Of a DNA stretch of 64,000 nucleotides, positions 33,775-45,005 are shown piece after piece. A program made the translations under genes and the position numbers. The notes below the pieces were generated by a model that searched no databases, was not told where the DNA came from, and saw only the letters and a list, made by a program, of their open reading frames with translations. The number at the start of each line of letters is the position of its first letter. Within the stretch, counting starts at the first letter, position 1. Source of the stretch: Raphanus sativus (Eukaryota > Streptophyta > Magnoliopsida > Brassicales > Brassicaceae); the NCBI RefSeq assembly GCF_000801105.2, contig NC_079511.1:19615792-19679791 (forward strand), written 5' to 3'.

Positions 33775-34940
33775 TTAGACAATTGGCGCAATGACTAGAA
33801 CTCCCTTGATCGTGTGGAATGCGGCAAGGCAGTCGATGTCAAAGGCGAACTGAGCTTTTTTGCAGAGCAACCGAGTGAGTGGTCTCGCGATCTTTGAGAA
33901 GTCCTGGATGAACCTCCTATAGAAACCAGCGTGCCCCAAGAAACTCCTTATTCCCTTCACTGAAGTTGGTGGCTGCAGACTCATCATGACCTCGATCTTT
34001 ACCTTGTCCACCTCAATGCCTTTCTCTGATATCTTGTGTCCCAGAACAATCCCATCTCTGACCATGAAGTGGCATTTCTCCCAGTTCAGCACCAGAAGCT
34101 TCTCCTAGCATCTCTTCACCATCCTACACAAATTTGACAAACATACATGAAAGGAGCTTCCATAGACGCTGAAATCGTCCATGAAAACCTCCATTATGTC
34201 TTCGATTAGATCAGTAAAAATCAACATCATACAGCGTTGGAAGGTCCTTGGAGCATTGCACAAGTCGAAGGGCATCCTCCTGTATGCATATGTTCCATAT
34301 GGGCATGTGAACGTCGTCTTCTCCTGATCGTCTGGGTGGATGGAAATCTGAAAGAAACTTGAATAACCATCTAAAAAGCAATAGTAAGGGTGGTTAGCCA
34401 ATCTCTCAAGCATCTGATCAATAAAAGGAAGTGGGAAGTGATCCTTGCGAGTCGCAGCATTCAACTTACGAAAATCAATGCACATGTGATGACCAGTAAC
34501 TGTTCTAGTAGGGATCAATTCATTCTTTTCATTTGTTACCACAGTGATCCCACCATTCTTAGGTACTACATGAACATGACTAACCCACTTACTATCAGAG
34601 ATCGCATAAATTACACCAGCTTCTAGAAGTTTCATTATCTCTTTCTTTACAACATCTTTTAGATTTGGATTTAACCTCCTCTGATGTTCTACAGAAGTCA
34701 TCGATTCATCTTCTAGGTGTATTCTATGCATGCACAGATCAGGTGAAATGCCAGGTATGTCAGCTAGAGAATAACCTAATGCCTTACGATATTTCCTCAG
34801 TTCACACAAAAGCAGAGCAGTATCGGCATTGTTCAGGTCAGCATTCACAATGACAGGATATGTAGAATTAGGTCCAAGAAATGCATACCTGAGTCCCTTG
34901 GGAAGGGATTTGAGCTCTACCTTTGGAGCTTTTAGCTCGC
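33775..34940 (-). pseudogene. Reverse transcriptase region of Athila-like element A
   Basis: Two same-frame pieces, 34105-34848 and 33775-34092, divided by a stop. They carry HMCIDFRKLNAATRKDHFPL, FTCPYGTYAYRRMPF and the catalytic loop [11 protein letters not shown], then the thumb/connection block [16 protein letters not shown] and the [13 protein letters not shown] segment. Upstream at 34850-34930 the frame still reads the conserved lead-in to RT but without a usable start. It is non-functional as it stands. Confidence 0.85.
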
Positions 34941-35838
34941 TTCACGAGTCATAGGTCTGAGCTGCCGGAACGACGGGTTCTGAGGCACGGTTGTTCCAGC
35001 TGGTTTGCTGGGCTTGCTGTTCTCCCCCAGACTTAGATTCGCCACCATCCTCTCAATACTCCTGGCTGAATCCAGGATCTTGGCATAGGCATCAGCATCA
35101 ACACTCTCTAAGCTCTGCTCGGCTTCAGCTCTGACTAAGGCGAGTTCAAGAAGATCATCGGTGAGAATCTCCTCAATTATTCCCTCATGCGGCTCTAGCG
35201 GATCACCCTCTTCTTGGACAGTGAAGGTTTGTCCATCCAGCATCGGTTTTTTGAGCATCTGATTCATCTCAAACTTCATCACAATATCTCAAAGATGGAG
35301 ATCAATCTTTCCTTGTCAGACATCTATGATAGCTCCAACAGTGCATAGGAATGGTCTGCCCAGGATCAGGGGATCCTTTGACTCCTCCTCGAGTTCCAGA
35401 ACAACGAAATCGGCAGGGACAAGTGTGTTCCCAACCAGAACTTGGAGATCTTCAATGATTCCAACTGGAGACTTCACAGATCGATCAGCAAACACTAGGG
35501 ACATCCTGGTAGGCTTCAAAATCCGTGTATCCAAGGCGCTTAGCCACTGAATAGGGCATGAGGTTTATGCTTGATCCTAGATCGACCAGTGAGCATGAGA
35601 AGAATGTTCTCTCAATCTGGACCGAGAGGACGAATTTTCCCGGATCACCCAGCTTCTTGATCCTTTTGTTCTGGAGCACTGCACTGCACTCCTTAGAGAC
35701 AATCATGAACTGGATGTCATCAGATATCTTCCCAGAGATCAGTCCCTTCACAAAGCTATGCATTGATGGTATCATCTGGATCGCACTCATCAGAGGGATT
35801 CTGACAGTTAGGTCTTCCAGCATCTTCCTGCACTTCAT
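34932..35838 (-). pseudogene. Protease region of Athila-like element A
   Basis: Frame 35485-35838 holds the aspartic protease active site DLGSSINLMPYSVAKRLGY and its lead-in CSAVLQNKRIKKLGDPGKF. The sense then shifts frame into 35316-35534 (MSLVFADRSVKSPVGIIEDL, DPLILGRPF) and into 34932-35282 (KKPMLDGQTFTVQEE), the spacer towards RT. The frame changes show small indels. Confidence 0.8.
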
Positions 35839-35960
35839 CTCCTCATTATCCTTGCATGTAACCTTAGTCGGAACAGGGTAGGGTACTTTTGGTACATACT
35901 AAGGAGCAGGGGAAGGTGCTGCAGTCGGTGGAACAACCCCAGCGGGTTGCTCTGCATCAG

Positions 35961-36760
35961 TCAGAACAGTCTTAGTAGATCGTTCTTCCTCTTCCTCATC
36001 TGTAGGTAAGCTTCAGGCGGTTGATCCGACTCCTTCTGCTTCCCTTTCTCAATCGATGTGAATCTCCTGGGGTCCAGATCAGGCAGTTGCTTTCCACTCC
36101 TTAGACCTACTGTATTGCACTCCTTGGGGTTCTTATATGTTTTTCCAGGGAGAGTTCCTTGCTGTCTCTTCACACTCTCAGTAGTCTGAGCAATCTGAAT
36201 ATCCATCTGTCTCATATGGCTTGAGAAATTGTCATACTTGGCACTCAGGTCATTGAAGATATGATTCATCCTGGTGTTGATGTCGTTTGTGACCTGGTTC
36301 AGTGTTTTTCCCTGGATCTGCTGTCCTTGGAGCAGTTGGCTCATCATATTTGCGAGGCTCTTCCTATCATCATGCGGAGCAGTCTGAGCCGGTTGTGCAG
36401 CATGCTGATTAACCGGCTGTTTCTGGCTATGGAACTGAGCATTCTGGCTGGGCTGAGGACAAAGGTTCTTCCCTAATTGCCATACGGCCTTCGGTATCCA
36501 CTGTTCTGACCCTGATTGCTTTGAGCATTATCTTGGTTACCATCTGGCTTAGGGTTGTTGAATAGGTGGGGATTGTTAGGGTTCAGGTGATAGTTCTTGA
36601 ACTGCCATCCTTGCCCATTCACATAGCTTACTTCATGCTGATCCTCAGCCGACTGATCTGCCTCTGATGTACCTTCCGCGGTTGCTTTATCCTGAGGAGA
36701 TTCTTCCATGATGAAGACCTGGTTCTGATTGCTCTTAATCAGCTGATCGCTCTTGAACAT
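35961..36760 (-). pseudogene. C-terminal gag remnant of Athila-like element A
   Basis: Two pieces in different frames: the tail of the chimeric frame (36473 to about 36750: [20 protein letters not shown], then an Asn/Gln-rich stretch ending in RRPYGN) and 35961-36347 (QQGTLPGKTYKNPKECNTVG, a motif also present in gag B as QQGTLPGKPEQNPKEAMKAI). The N-terminal capsid half of gag A is absent, lost at the junction with element B. Confidence 0.75.
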
Positions 36761-38875
36761 CTTGATCACCACTCTTGAATCATTGGTAGGACTTGCAATA
36801 GCTTCTACCCACTTGGACACATAATCCACAGCCACCAAGATGTATTTGTTGCCATAAGATGAAGGGAAAGGTCCCATGAAGTCTATTCCCCATACATCGA
36901 AGACCTCCACTTCAAGGATTGGGTTTTGGGGCATCTCATTCATTTTTGTTATGTTCCCTCTCCTTTGGCAAGAATCACATCTTGAGACAAAGTCTTGTGC
37001 ATCTTTAAACATGTGTGACCACCAGAATCCAGCTTGTAGAACTTTAGCAACTGTCTTGAAAGTAGCAAAATGACCTCCATATGAAGATCCATGGCATTGT
37101 TTTAGGATCCCATCAACTTCTTCTTCAGCCACTGCCCTTCTATAGAGATGATCCTTGCAAAGGATGTAGAGAAAAGGCTCATCCCAATAGTACCTCTTCA
37201 ATTCCTTGTAGAACTTCTTCTTGGCATAACCTTCAAGCTCTAATGGCTCCTTTCCAATGACAAGGTAGTTCACAAAATCTGCATACCAAGGTTCCTTCTC
37301 TTTAGATGCCTTGACCTCTTCAATCTTCTTGCCTGTCTCATAAAATGCAACCACTGTCCTAATAGCCATGATTTGCTCTTCACGAAGTCTTTCATCAATA
37401 GGGATTTCACCTTCAATCCTCAGCCTAGACAAGTGATCAGCCACTCCATTCTCAATGACGGGCTTGTCTCTGATCTCTAAGTCAAACTCCTGAAGCAAAA
37501 GAATCCCTCTCAATAGTCTTAGCTTGGCATCCTTCTTGGCCAAGAGGTGTCTCAAAGCAGCATGATCAGTGTAGACAATGACCTTTGACCCTACCAAGTA
37601 ACTTCTGAACTTCTCAAAGGCAAAAACAATGGCCAGCATCTCTTTCTCAGTTGTGGCATACCTCATCTGAGCATAATTCAATGTTTGGCTAGCATAGTAG
37701 ATCACATGAGTCTTGCCATCCTTCTTCTGCCCCAAAACAGCTCCAACAGCAAAATCACTAGCATCACACATGATCTTAAATGGGAGATTCCAATTAGGTG
37801 GTTGGACAATAGGAGCACTAACCAGGTCACCTTTTAGCTTCTTGAAAGCTTCAAGACATTCTGAATCAAAGCTGAAAGTGTTCTCTTTGCATAGCAGCTT
37901 GGTCATTGGCCTAGCAACCATTGAAAAGTCCTTGACGAACCTTCGATAGAACCCAGCATGACCAAGGAAACTTCTGATGTCCTTCACTGTCTTTGGTGGA
38001 GGTAGACTAACCATCACTTCAATCTTAGCCTTGTCCACCTCAATGCCTTTTTCTGAAATCTTGTGCCCAAGTACAATCCCTTCTTTGACCATGAAATGAC
38101 ACTTTTCCCAATTCAGCACAAGGTTGGTGTCTTCACATCTCTGTAGGACCCTGCACAAGTTGGACAAACAAGCAGAAAATAAAGATCCGTAGACAGAGAA
38201 ATCATCCATGAATACCTCCACTATATCCTCAATAAGATCTGAGAAGATAGACATCATGCACCTTTGAAAGGTTGCTGGTGCATTACATAACCCAAATGGC
38301 ATCCTTCGATATGTAAAGGTGCCATAGGGGCATGTGAATGTTGTCTTCTCTTGATCATCAGGATGTATGGGGATTTGGAAGAATCCTGAATACCCATCAA
38401 GAAAGCAATAGAAAGGGTGGTTTGCAAGTCTCTCAAGCATCTGATCAATAAACGGTAATGGAAAATGATCCTTTCTAGATGCAGAGTTGAGCTTTCTATA
38501 ATCAATACACATCCTATGGCCAGTTATGGTTCTAGTTGGTATCAATTCATCCTTGTCATTTTTAACCACAGTGATACCACCCTTCTTTGGAACCACATGC
38601 ACAGGCGATACCCATTTAGAATCTGAAATAGGGTAAATAATACCAGCATCTAAGAGTTTAAGAATCTCTTTCTTTACAACATCCTTCAGGTTAGGATTTA
38701 ACCTTCTTTGATGCTCTATAGAAGTCATTGATTCATCCTCAAGATGTATCCTATGCATGCACAAAGAGGGTGATATCCCTTTGATATCATCAAGTGAGTA
38801 TCCTATTGCTCTTCTAAACTTTTTAAGTTCATTCAAGAGTTGAGACAATTCATGTTCACTAAGCTCACTGCTCAC
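36473..38875 (-). CDS. Chimeric ORF: RT-RNase H-partial integrase (B) fused to gag tail (A), 800 aa
   Basis: The ORF contains reverse transcriptase (IDYRKLN near residue 124; FMDD at 222-225), RNase H (D371, E411, D437) and the integrase zinc finger (H595, H602, C633, C636) with the first catalytic Asp D665. The integrase then stops matching after VVIKMFK (residue 708), where the homologous element A continues to its second Asp. The remaining 92 residues are gag sequence of element A ([20 protein letters not shown]). Integrase is thus cut before two of its three catalytic residues. No premature stop occurs in 800 codons. The natural pol start lies further upstream in another frame, so this ATG is only the first Met in frame. 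Confidence 0.8.
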   Translation of the reverse strand: MSSELSEHELSQLLNELKKFRRAIGYSLDDIKGISPSLCMHRIHLEDESMTSIEHQRRLNPNLKDVVKKEILKLLDAGIIYPISDSKWVSPVHVVPKKGGITVVKNDKDELIPTRTITGHRMCIDYRKLNSASRKDHFPLPFIDQMLERLANHPFYCFLDGYSGFFQIPIHPDDQEKTTFTCPYGTFTYRRMPFGLCNAPATFQRCMMSIFSDLIEDIVEVFMDDFSVYGSLFSACLSNLCRVLQRCEDTNLVLNWEKCHFMVKEGIVLGHKISEKGIEVDKAKIEVMVSLPPPKTVKDIRSFLGHAGFYRRFVKDFSMVARPMTKLLCKENTFSFDSECLEAFKKLKGDLVSAPIVQPPNWNLPFKIMCDASDFAVGAVLGQKKDGKTHVIYYASQTLNYAQMRYATTEKEMLAIVFAFEKFRSYLVGSKVIVYTDHAALRHLLAKKDAKLRLLRGILLLQEFDLEIRDKPVIENGVADHLSRLRIEGEIPIDERLREEQIMAIRTVVAFYETGKKIEEVKASKEKEPWYADFVNYLVIGKEPLELEGYAKKKFYKELKRYYWDEPFLYILCKDHLYRRAVAEEEVDGILKQCHGSSYGGHFATFKTVAKVLQAGFWWSHMFKDAQDFVSRCDSCQRRGNITKMNEMPQNPILEVEVFDVWGIDFMGPFPSSYGNKYILVAVDYVSKWVEAIASPTNDSRVVIKMFKSDQLIKSNQNQVFIMEESPQDKATAEGTSEADQSAEDQHEVSYVNGQGWQFKNYHLNPNNPHLFNNPKPDGNQDNAQSNQGQNSGYRRPYGN

Positions 38876-38916
38876 AATGACAGGGTAAGTCTCACTGAGA
38901 CCAAGGAATGCGTACC

Positions 38917-39933
38917 TTACACCATGGGGAAGGGGTTTGGTGCCTTGAGTTCACTCCAATCACCTTGGTGGGTGTCCTCTTGCTGAGTAGCTAAGGAAGA
39001 CTGCTGAGTTTCTTTTTGCAGCTCCTCATACTGATCCATTCCAGCAACCCTTTTGTGTGAATCTAGCATGTTCCCATAGGCAGCACTCTCCTTGTTCTCT
39101 ATTACTTGGGTTTCCCTATCGATGGTAAAAGCATGCTGAAGGGAATCTTCAAGTGCCAACTCCTCTAGTATCTCATCAGCTAAAGCTTCCATCTCCTCAA
39201 TGTAAAAGATTTGCCCTTGGACAGTTGGCCTCTTCATTATCTCATTGATGTCAAAGTGGAGAATGTGCTCCTTGCCCAAGTGAAGATCAATCTTGCCTTC
39301 CTTCACATTTATTATTGCTCCTGCTGTGGCTAAGAATGGTCTTCCAAGTATCAAGGGATCTCTAGCTTCCTCATCCATCTCTAGCACCACAAAATCAGTA
39401 GGAATTTCACAATTTCCCACCATCACAGGGAGATCTTCCAAAACACCAATGGGAAACTTAACAGAGCGATCAGCAAGCACCAAAGAGAATTTGCACTTCT
39501 TGTATTGGCTGAATCCAAGCTTCTTGGCAACAGATAGAGGCATGAGGCTAACACTGGCTCCCAAATCACATAAACACCTCTCAAACATCAAAGGACCAAT
39601 AGCACAAGGTAGAGTGAAGCTTCCTGGATCCTCTAGCTTCTTAGGGATTGTCAATCTATGGATGATGGCACTGCACTCATGAGTAAGAACCATCATTCCC
39701 TCCATTTCCTTCTTCTTAGCAGCCACGGCATCCTTCAAGAACTTGTTGTACTGAGGGACAAGCATGAAGGTATCAATGATGGGCATTGTAACATGTACTT
39801 CACTCACTTGCTTCTCAAAAAGTGCTTTGTACTTCTCCAACAGTTGCTTCTTGATTTTTTTCAGGAAATGGCAACTTAGGTTCATAGGGAGGAGGAACAA
39901 AAGAGGACTCTTTTGTTGGAGTAGCAACTTCAC
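38917..39933 (-). pseudogene. Protease region of Athila-like element B
   Basis: Encodes the aspartic protease with CDLGASVSLMPLSVAKKLGF (catalytic Asp about residue 123 of this frame) and DPLILGRPFLATAGAIINVK. It is in a different frame from gag B: the switch falls at a run of seven T (A on the sense strand) at 39855-39861. A second frame change near 38935, by a C-rich run, separates it from RT. Athila elements usually encode gag-pol in one frame, so both are probably damaging indels. Confidence 0.8.
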
Positions 39934-41677
39934 CTTGCTTCATTGTTCTCTTCTCTTCTCCCACCTTTCCTTTACCCTTAGCTTCAACAATCTTTTCGAG
40001 AATCTCTTCATCAACCTTCTCATTCACAATCACCACATCATCATCTATGTTGATGGCCACCTCCCCACTTTGTTTCTCATCATCCTTGATGAGAATTCTT
40101 GGAGGCAGCTCTCTTCCACTTCGTAAGGTAATTGCTTTCATTGCTTCCTTAGGGTTTTGCTCCGGTTTTCCAGGTAGTGTTCCTTGTTGGCGATTTGGCT
40201 GAGAGTTCATAGCTGCAAACTGGTTCTCCAAAGCTCTAAACTTGTTGTTGAGCTCATTGTAGCTCCCATCAATCTTGTTGTGAAGGTTCTTTAACTCATA
40301 TCCAACATGCTTCTCACTTCTAGTCTGAAATTCCAAGATCTGTTTCAGTAGATCATTTGTGCTGTTGTCTTGAGGATTAGAAGTAGAAGGACAAGCTTGT
40401 TGTTGAGAAGGTTGGTTCCCTTTGTCGGAGAAACCAGGAGGAGGGTTTTGCTGAGGTTGATGGCCTCTTTGCTGGTTGTTCCTAGGCTGGTAACCACCTT
40501 GTTGAGTGTTTTGCTTAGGCGGGTTTCCTCCTTGCTGGTTGTTTGGATAAGACCTTGGCTGATAGTTATTGTACTGAAAGTTAGGTTCCTTCCTGTACCA
40601 AATACCATTGTTGTTGATGAAACAAAGCTCTTCCTGCCCTTCCAAACCATCAACCTCATTCACCTTAGGAGGAGCCTCTTGACTAGGATCATCAACAAAA
40701 TTAATCTGCTCCTTCTTAGCTTGGTTGGAAAGAACCAAATCCAACTTCTCTTGCAGGGACTTGATGTCTTTCCTTGTTTGTTGATCTTCACCTCTGTTTG
40801 CCCTATCATACTCCTCACTGTAGACTGAATCACTCTTGGCCATGTTCTCTACCAGTTCCTCTGCCTCATGCTCAGTTCTTCCCAAGAAGAAACCATTGCT
40901 AGCAGTGTCAAGCCTGTTTCTGTAAGATGGTAGAACTCCCCTGTAGAAGGTGCTAAGCAAACTCTCCTTGCTGAAACCATAATGAGGACATTGAGCTTGG
41001 TAGTCCTTGAATCTCTCCCATGCCTCATTGAAGCTCTCTAGATTCTTCTGTTGAAATCCAGAGATTTCATTTCTGATCTTAGCTGTTCTTGAAGTGGAGA
41101 AAAATTTCTCTAAGAAGGCTCTCTTACAGTCCTCCCAAGTAGTGATAGTGTCACTTGGGAGAGACCTCTCCCACTGATGTGCCTTATCTCCCAATGAGAA
41201 AGGGAACAGCTTCAACTTGAATGCATCTTCAGAAACACCATTTGTCTTGGACAAACCACAATATTGATCAAACTTGTATAAGTGATCAATAGGATCCTCA
41301 GCTGCAAGGCCATGGTACTTGTTATGCTCTATGGTGTTGAGCAGCCCTGACTTGATCTCAAAATTGTTGTTCTCCACTGGTGGTGCTCTAATTCCCAACC
41401 TATGACTCTGAATGTGAGGTTGATCATAGGCTCCGATGGCTCTAGCTTGGCGCTGTGGGTGTTGTGGCTGGCGTGGTTGTCTTGGGTTGTCAGCTCTTGG
41501 ACCATTACCTCCTTGGGCATCACCATCTTGAGGATGATGATCCATATCAAACCCCAATCTCTCCAAATGAGCATGTTGCTCTACTTATCTTCTCTGTCTT
41601 GCTAGGTCCCTTTCAAGTGTAGCAATCTCTTCAATAGTAGGTACCAAGGTAGATGCACCTCTGCTTCTTGTGATCAT
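39815..41677 (-). pseudogene. gag of Athila-like element B, early stop
   Basis: The family-typical start is the ATG at 41677 (MITRSRGASTLVPTIEEIAT). A TAA at 41585-41587, codon 31, interrupts it; the same frame then stays open to 39815. It includes the retrotransposon gag capsid domain (GLAAEDPIDHLYKFDQYCGL, KLKLFPFSLGDKAHQWERSL, ISGFQQKNLESFNEAWERFK, FYRGVLPSYRN) and a Gln/Asn/Pro-rich tail with QQGTLPGKPEQNPKEA. Gag forms the particle shell. There is no CCHC knuckle, as in the A copy. Confidence 0.85.
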
Positions 41678-41790
41678 ACACCTGAAAGTCAAAGATAGAG
41701 GAAGAAAGAAAATCAATATCACAACAAAATAAAAATGACTTAGCCTCAAGCAAGTGACTAAATCCCAATGTCACAATCAACTTAGAATTT

Positions 41791-41803
41791 GGCAACGGCG
41801 CCA
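41791..41803 (-). other. Primer-binding site, tRNA-Asp type
   Basis: The minus strand reads TGGCGCCGTTGCC, the primer-binding site usual for Athila/Tat elements (tRNA-Asp), three bases inside the LTR of element B. Confidence 0.88.
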
Positions 41804-41806
41804 ATT

Positions 41807-43274
41807 TGATGAAGGCCTTTTGCAAGGGTCCTATCAAATGCTGTAATATAAATGATGTCAATCCAGTTCTAAGTGATTATCAAGCAAAAGGAATACAAGA
41901 CTATACTTAATCTAAGTGCTACCAACATATTGAGAATGATTTTAATCTAAGACAATACTAAAAGGCAATAAAAGATGAAACTTTCTTTCTTAATGAGATG
42001 GGAGAACTCATGGGTTAAGGGATTTGACCTTGGAAGATCAGGTTTTAATCTAAGGGTGGCAGCAACAATCAATCTAGCAACCTTAGACCTAGACACAATC
42101 CTAAACAAACTCTATCTCTAGATGAAATGTTCATTCACAAAGATAACTCAAGCATCTAATTTCTTATGTTGAATATTATCTAAGCAATCATTAAGAACTA
42201 GTCTACTAGCCATCTTAATACCTTTAACAACAAATTTCTTTGGTAAAGAATGTTAAAAGCTTAGGAGAGTTGGTTCAGGCATTTTATCAAACACCTTTCG
42301 GGCATGAAATGCTTAAAGTTCAACTTTAGAGTGGTCAACTCTAAAATAGCATTAAAAACACTCTACTAGCAAAGAATAAGATAGATCTACACTAGAACAC
42401 CTTAGATCTAACCTAATCACCCCTTAGTCTCCCTGGCCCATGAATCCTATAGTGGATTATTCACTAATCACCATGATCACTTTTGAATCCATAACAGATT
42501 TAAGCTTAATCATGTAGAGAAAGAAAGAAGATGAAATCAAACAATCAAGAACACAAAGATGAGATGAGACTATGATTCAAAGATAAAACTTTACTCAAAG
42601 ATTTGTGTTCTTAGAGAGAAAATAACATAATCCCACTTAAGGGTTAACAAGAGTATTTATACTAGGCTTAGAAAACCTATGAACATCATTAAAAATTACT
42701 AAAAAATCGTTGGAGTCAATTAGGCTTCAACCAATGAGAAACAAGCTTGATTTTCGGTCAGGGGTCGAGCAAATGATCCAACCCGGTCCAACCATCCCGG
42801 TCCAATCTTGTTCTGGTCGTCATCCATCCCGACTGGGTTCAGCATCCCGGTCTGTCCTACCCGGTTATCTGGTTGCGTCCTGCTTGTCTTCTTCCCGACC
42901 GGGTGCGTGAAGCCGGTCCATCCATCCCGGTCCAGACGCATCTTGATTGTTATCCAGCCGACCGGGTATGTGTAACCGGTCCATTCTTCCCGGACGCTTC
43001 TCTTCCTGACCGGGTTCATCATCCCGGTCTAGTCTCCCCGGTTCATCTTCTCCATCTCATGGGTTTACTTCTCTTTTCATGGCCAAACTTGAATCTTCAC
43101 TTCTTTTTGGGTTAAAAAGGCTTCCAAACACTTCAAATCACACAAGAGCGTACTCCAACACCTGATTAGGACAAATGAATGCAAAATGGATCCTAAAAAT
43201 ATCTAAACCTTAGCCTACAAGATAGAAAAATGCAATATAAAGATACTAAATTGATGAAAATATGCAAGACATCA
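41807..43274 (-). repeat. 5' LTR of Athila-like element B (1468 bp)
   Basis: Starts TGATG and ends CATCA (5-bp inverted ends), adjoining the primer-binding site at its left edge. A minus-strand TATAAATA box near 42653-42662 divides it into a U3 of about 610 bp and an R-U5 of about 850 bp. Its partner 3' LTR is missing. A CCGGTCC-rich repeat lies in U3 (42775-43045). Confidence 0.8.
42775..43045 (-). repeat. CCCGGTC-rich minisatellite in U3 of LTR B
   Basis: About four diverged units of roughly 60-70 bp containing CATCCCGGTCCA and CCGACCGGGT, in an otherwise AT-rich LTR. Being upstream of the TATA box it may be promoter or enhancer sequence. It is also unusually CpG-rich for this window. Confidence 0.7.
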
Positions 43275-43397
43275 CTAAGTTCCTAGACTCGAAAGATCCG
43301 AGAAAGGACCCGACGATCCAAATGCCCGTATCTGTGGTAAAAACTTTCTAAGGTATCTAAGTATTTGGATTACGTCATTATCTACTCAAAGTGCGTA

Positions 43398-44201
43398 TCC
43401 CCTTAGTATTAAAAGAGAAGCAAAAAATAAGAGTAACCTTCAAAGAGTAATATATTTTCGGAATTGCCATTATTGACGACGTGACGGCACGAGGTTCCTT
43501 CTCTGCCTCTTTTTGAAAGAAGGCTTAAGTATCTTAGGATATTACGGTCTATGCCATTGGACAAACATGCATATTTATATAAGTATCTTTCATAGTTTCA
43601 TGTCGGCATGTGTATATAAGGAAATAATTAACTTTCGTGATTCTACCATTTATGTTTACGTGATTTTTGCCTTCATTCTCACCTTCTATATTTGTCCTGT
43701 CTTTTAATGAGATTTATATTGTTCTTTTGTATATGGAAACCCAATTATTACTCCTATTAATTAGAGAATGGAAAGTGCTTATTTTTTGGCAATGAGGATC
43801 GAACTATTAGCTTCTACACTAAATTTAGAATATGAATAATAATTGAGTACCTTTCACAGAAAAGCGATTGACAAGTCGTTTTTTTCAATATATATTACTC
43901 TCTACCTTATTGCAATACCACCAGTTGTTTTAAAAATTCAGCACTCGGTAATATCAGTAAATTAGGGATTACGAATATATTTTGTCCAAATTTCGATATG
44001 ACAGATTTTGCCTATCAAAATATAATATTTACTTACTATTACGGCGTATAATACGCATTAACTACTTAATGTATATTCTATTCACTATATAAATAAGTTT
44101 ACTGCTTCGTTGAATAAGCATTCTAAGTTTCAATAAAATTATGGGTCTTTAAACGTATTTGTAAATTGTTTTTCGTGACTGTCGTTTGGACTCCTCCACC
44201 A
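43398..44201 (+). repeat. 804-bp tandem duplication, unit 1
   Basis: Repeated directly at 44202-45005 with only about three base differences (for example GTGACGG against GTGTCGG and TCTGCC against TCAGCC). The 64-codon ORF at 43513-43707 is carried in both units and has no family motif, so it is unlikely to be a gene. Confidence 0.95.
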
Positions 44202-45005
44202 TCCCCTTAGTATTAAAAGAGAAGCAAAAAATAAGAGTAACCTTCAAAGAGTAATATATTTTCGGAATTGCCATTATTGACGACGTGTCGGCACGAGGTT
44301 CCTTCTCAGCCTCTTTTTGAAAGAAGGCTTAAGTATCTTAGGATATTACGGTCTATGCCATTGGACAAACATGCATATTTATATAAGTATCTTTCATAGT
44401 TTCATGTCGGCATGTGTATATAAGGAAATAATTAACTTTCGTGATTCTACCATTTATGTTTACGTGATTTTTGCCTTCATTCTCACCTTCTATATTTGTC
44501 CTGTCTTTTAATGAGATTTATATTGTTCTTTTGTATATGGAAACCCAATTATTACTCCTATTAATTAGAGAATGGAAAGTGCTTATTTTTTGGCAATGAG
44601 GATCGAACTATTAGCTTCTACACTAAATTTAGAATATGAATAATAATTGAGTACCTTTCACAGAAAAGCGATTGACAAGTCGTTTTTTTCAAGATATATT
44701 ACTCTCTACCTTATTGCAATACCACCAGTTGTTTTAAAAATTCAGCACTCGGTAATATCAGTAAATTAGGGATTACGAATATATTTTGTCCAAATTTCGA
44801 TATGACAGATTTTGCCTATCAAAATATAATATTTACTTACTATTACGGCGTATAATACGCATTAACTACTTAATGTATATTCTATTCACTATATAAATAA
44901 GTTTACTGCTTCGTTGAATAAGCATTCTAAGTTTCAATAAAATTATGGGTCTTTAAACGTATTTGTAAATTGTTTTTCGTGACTGTCGTTTGGACTCCTC
45001 CACCA
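44202..45005 (+). repeat. 804-bp tandem duplication, unit 2
   Basis: Second unit, directly adjoining the first. The unit begins at TCCCC and ends at CCACCA. Near identity shows the duplication is recent. Confidence 0.95.

Larger units (their letters stand above)
28162..43274 (-). mobile_element. Composite of two Athila-like Ty3/gypsy elements
   Basis: Read on the minus strand from right to left: a 1468-bp LTR (B), a tRNA-Asp-type primer-binding site, gag B, protease B, RT-RNase H-partial integrase B, then an in-frame jump at about 36750-36757 into gag A, protease A, RT A, RNase H A, integrase A, an ATHILA-type ORF, a long non-coding tail and a 658-bp LTR (A). The two outer LTRs differ in length and sequence, and no shared target-site duplication was found (CTAAG right, ATAGG left). 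The 3' half of B, including its 3' LTR, and the 5' half of A are missing. Stops and frameshifts occur throughout both halves, so it is dead. Confidence 0.8.

Noticed and set aside
43513..43707. 64-codon ORF present twice (also 44317-44511)
   Set aside because: The duplication reflects the 804-bp tandem repeat; no family motif and AT-rich composition.
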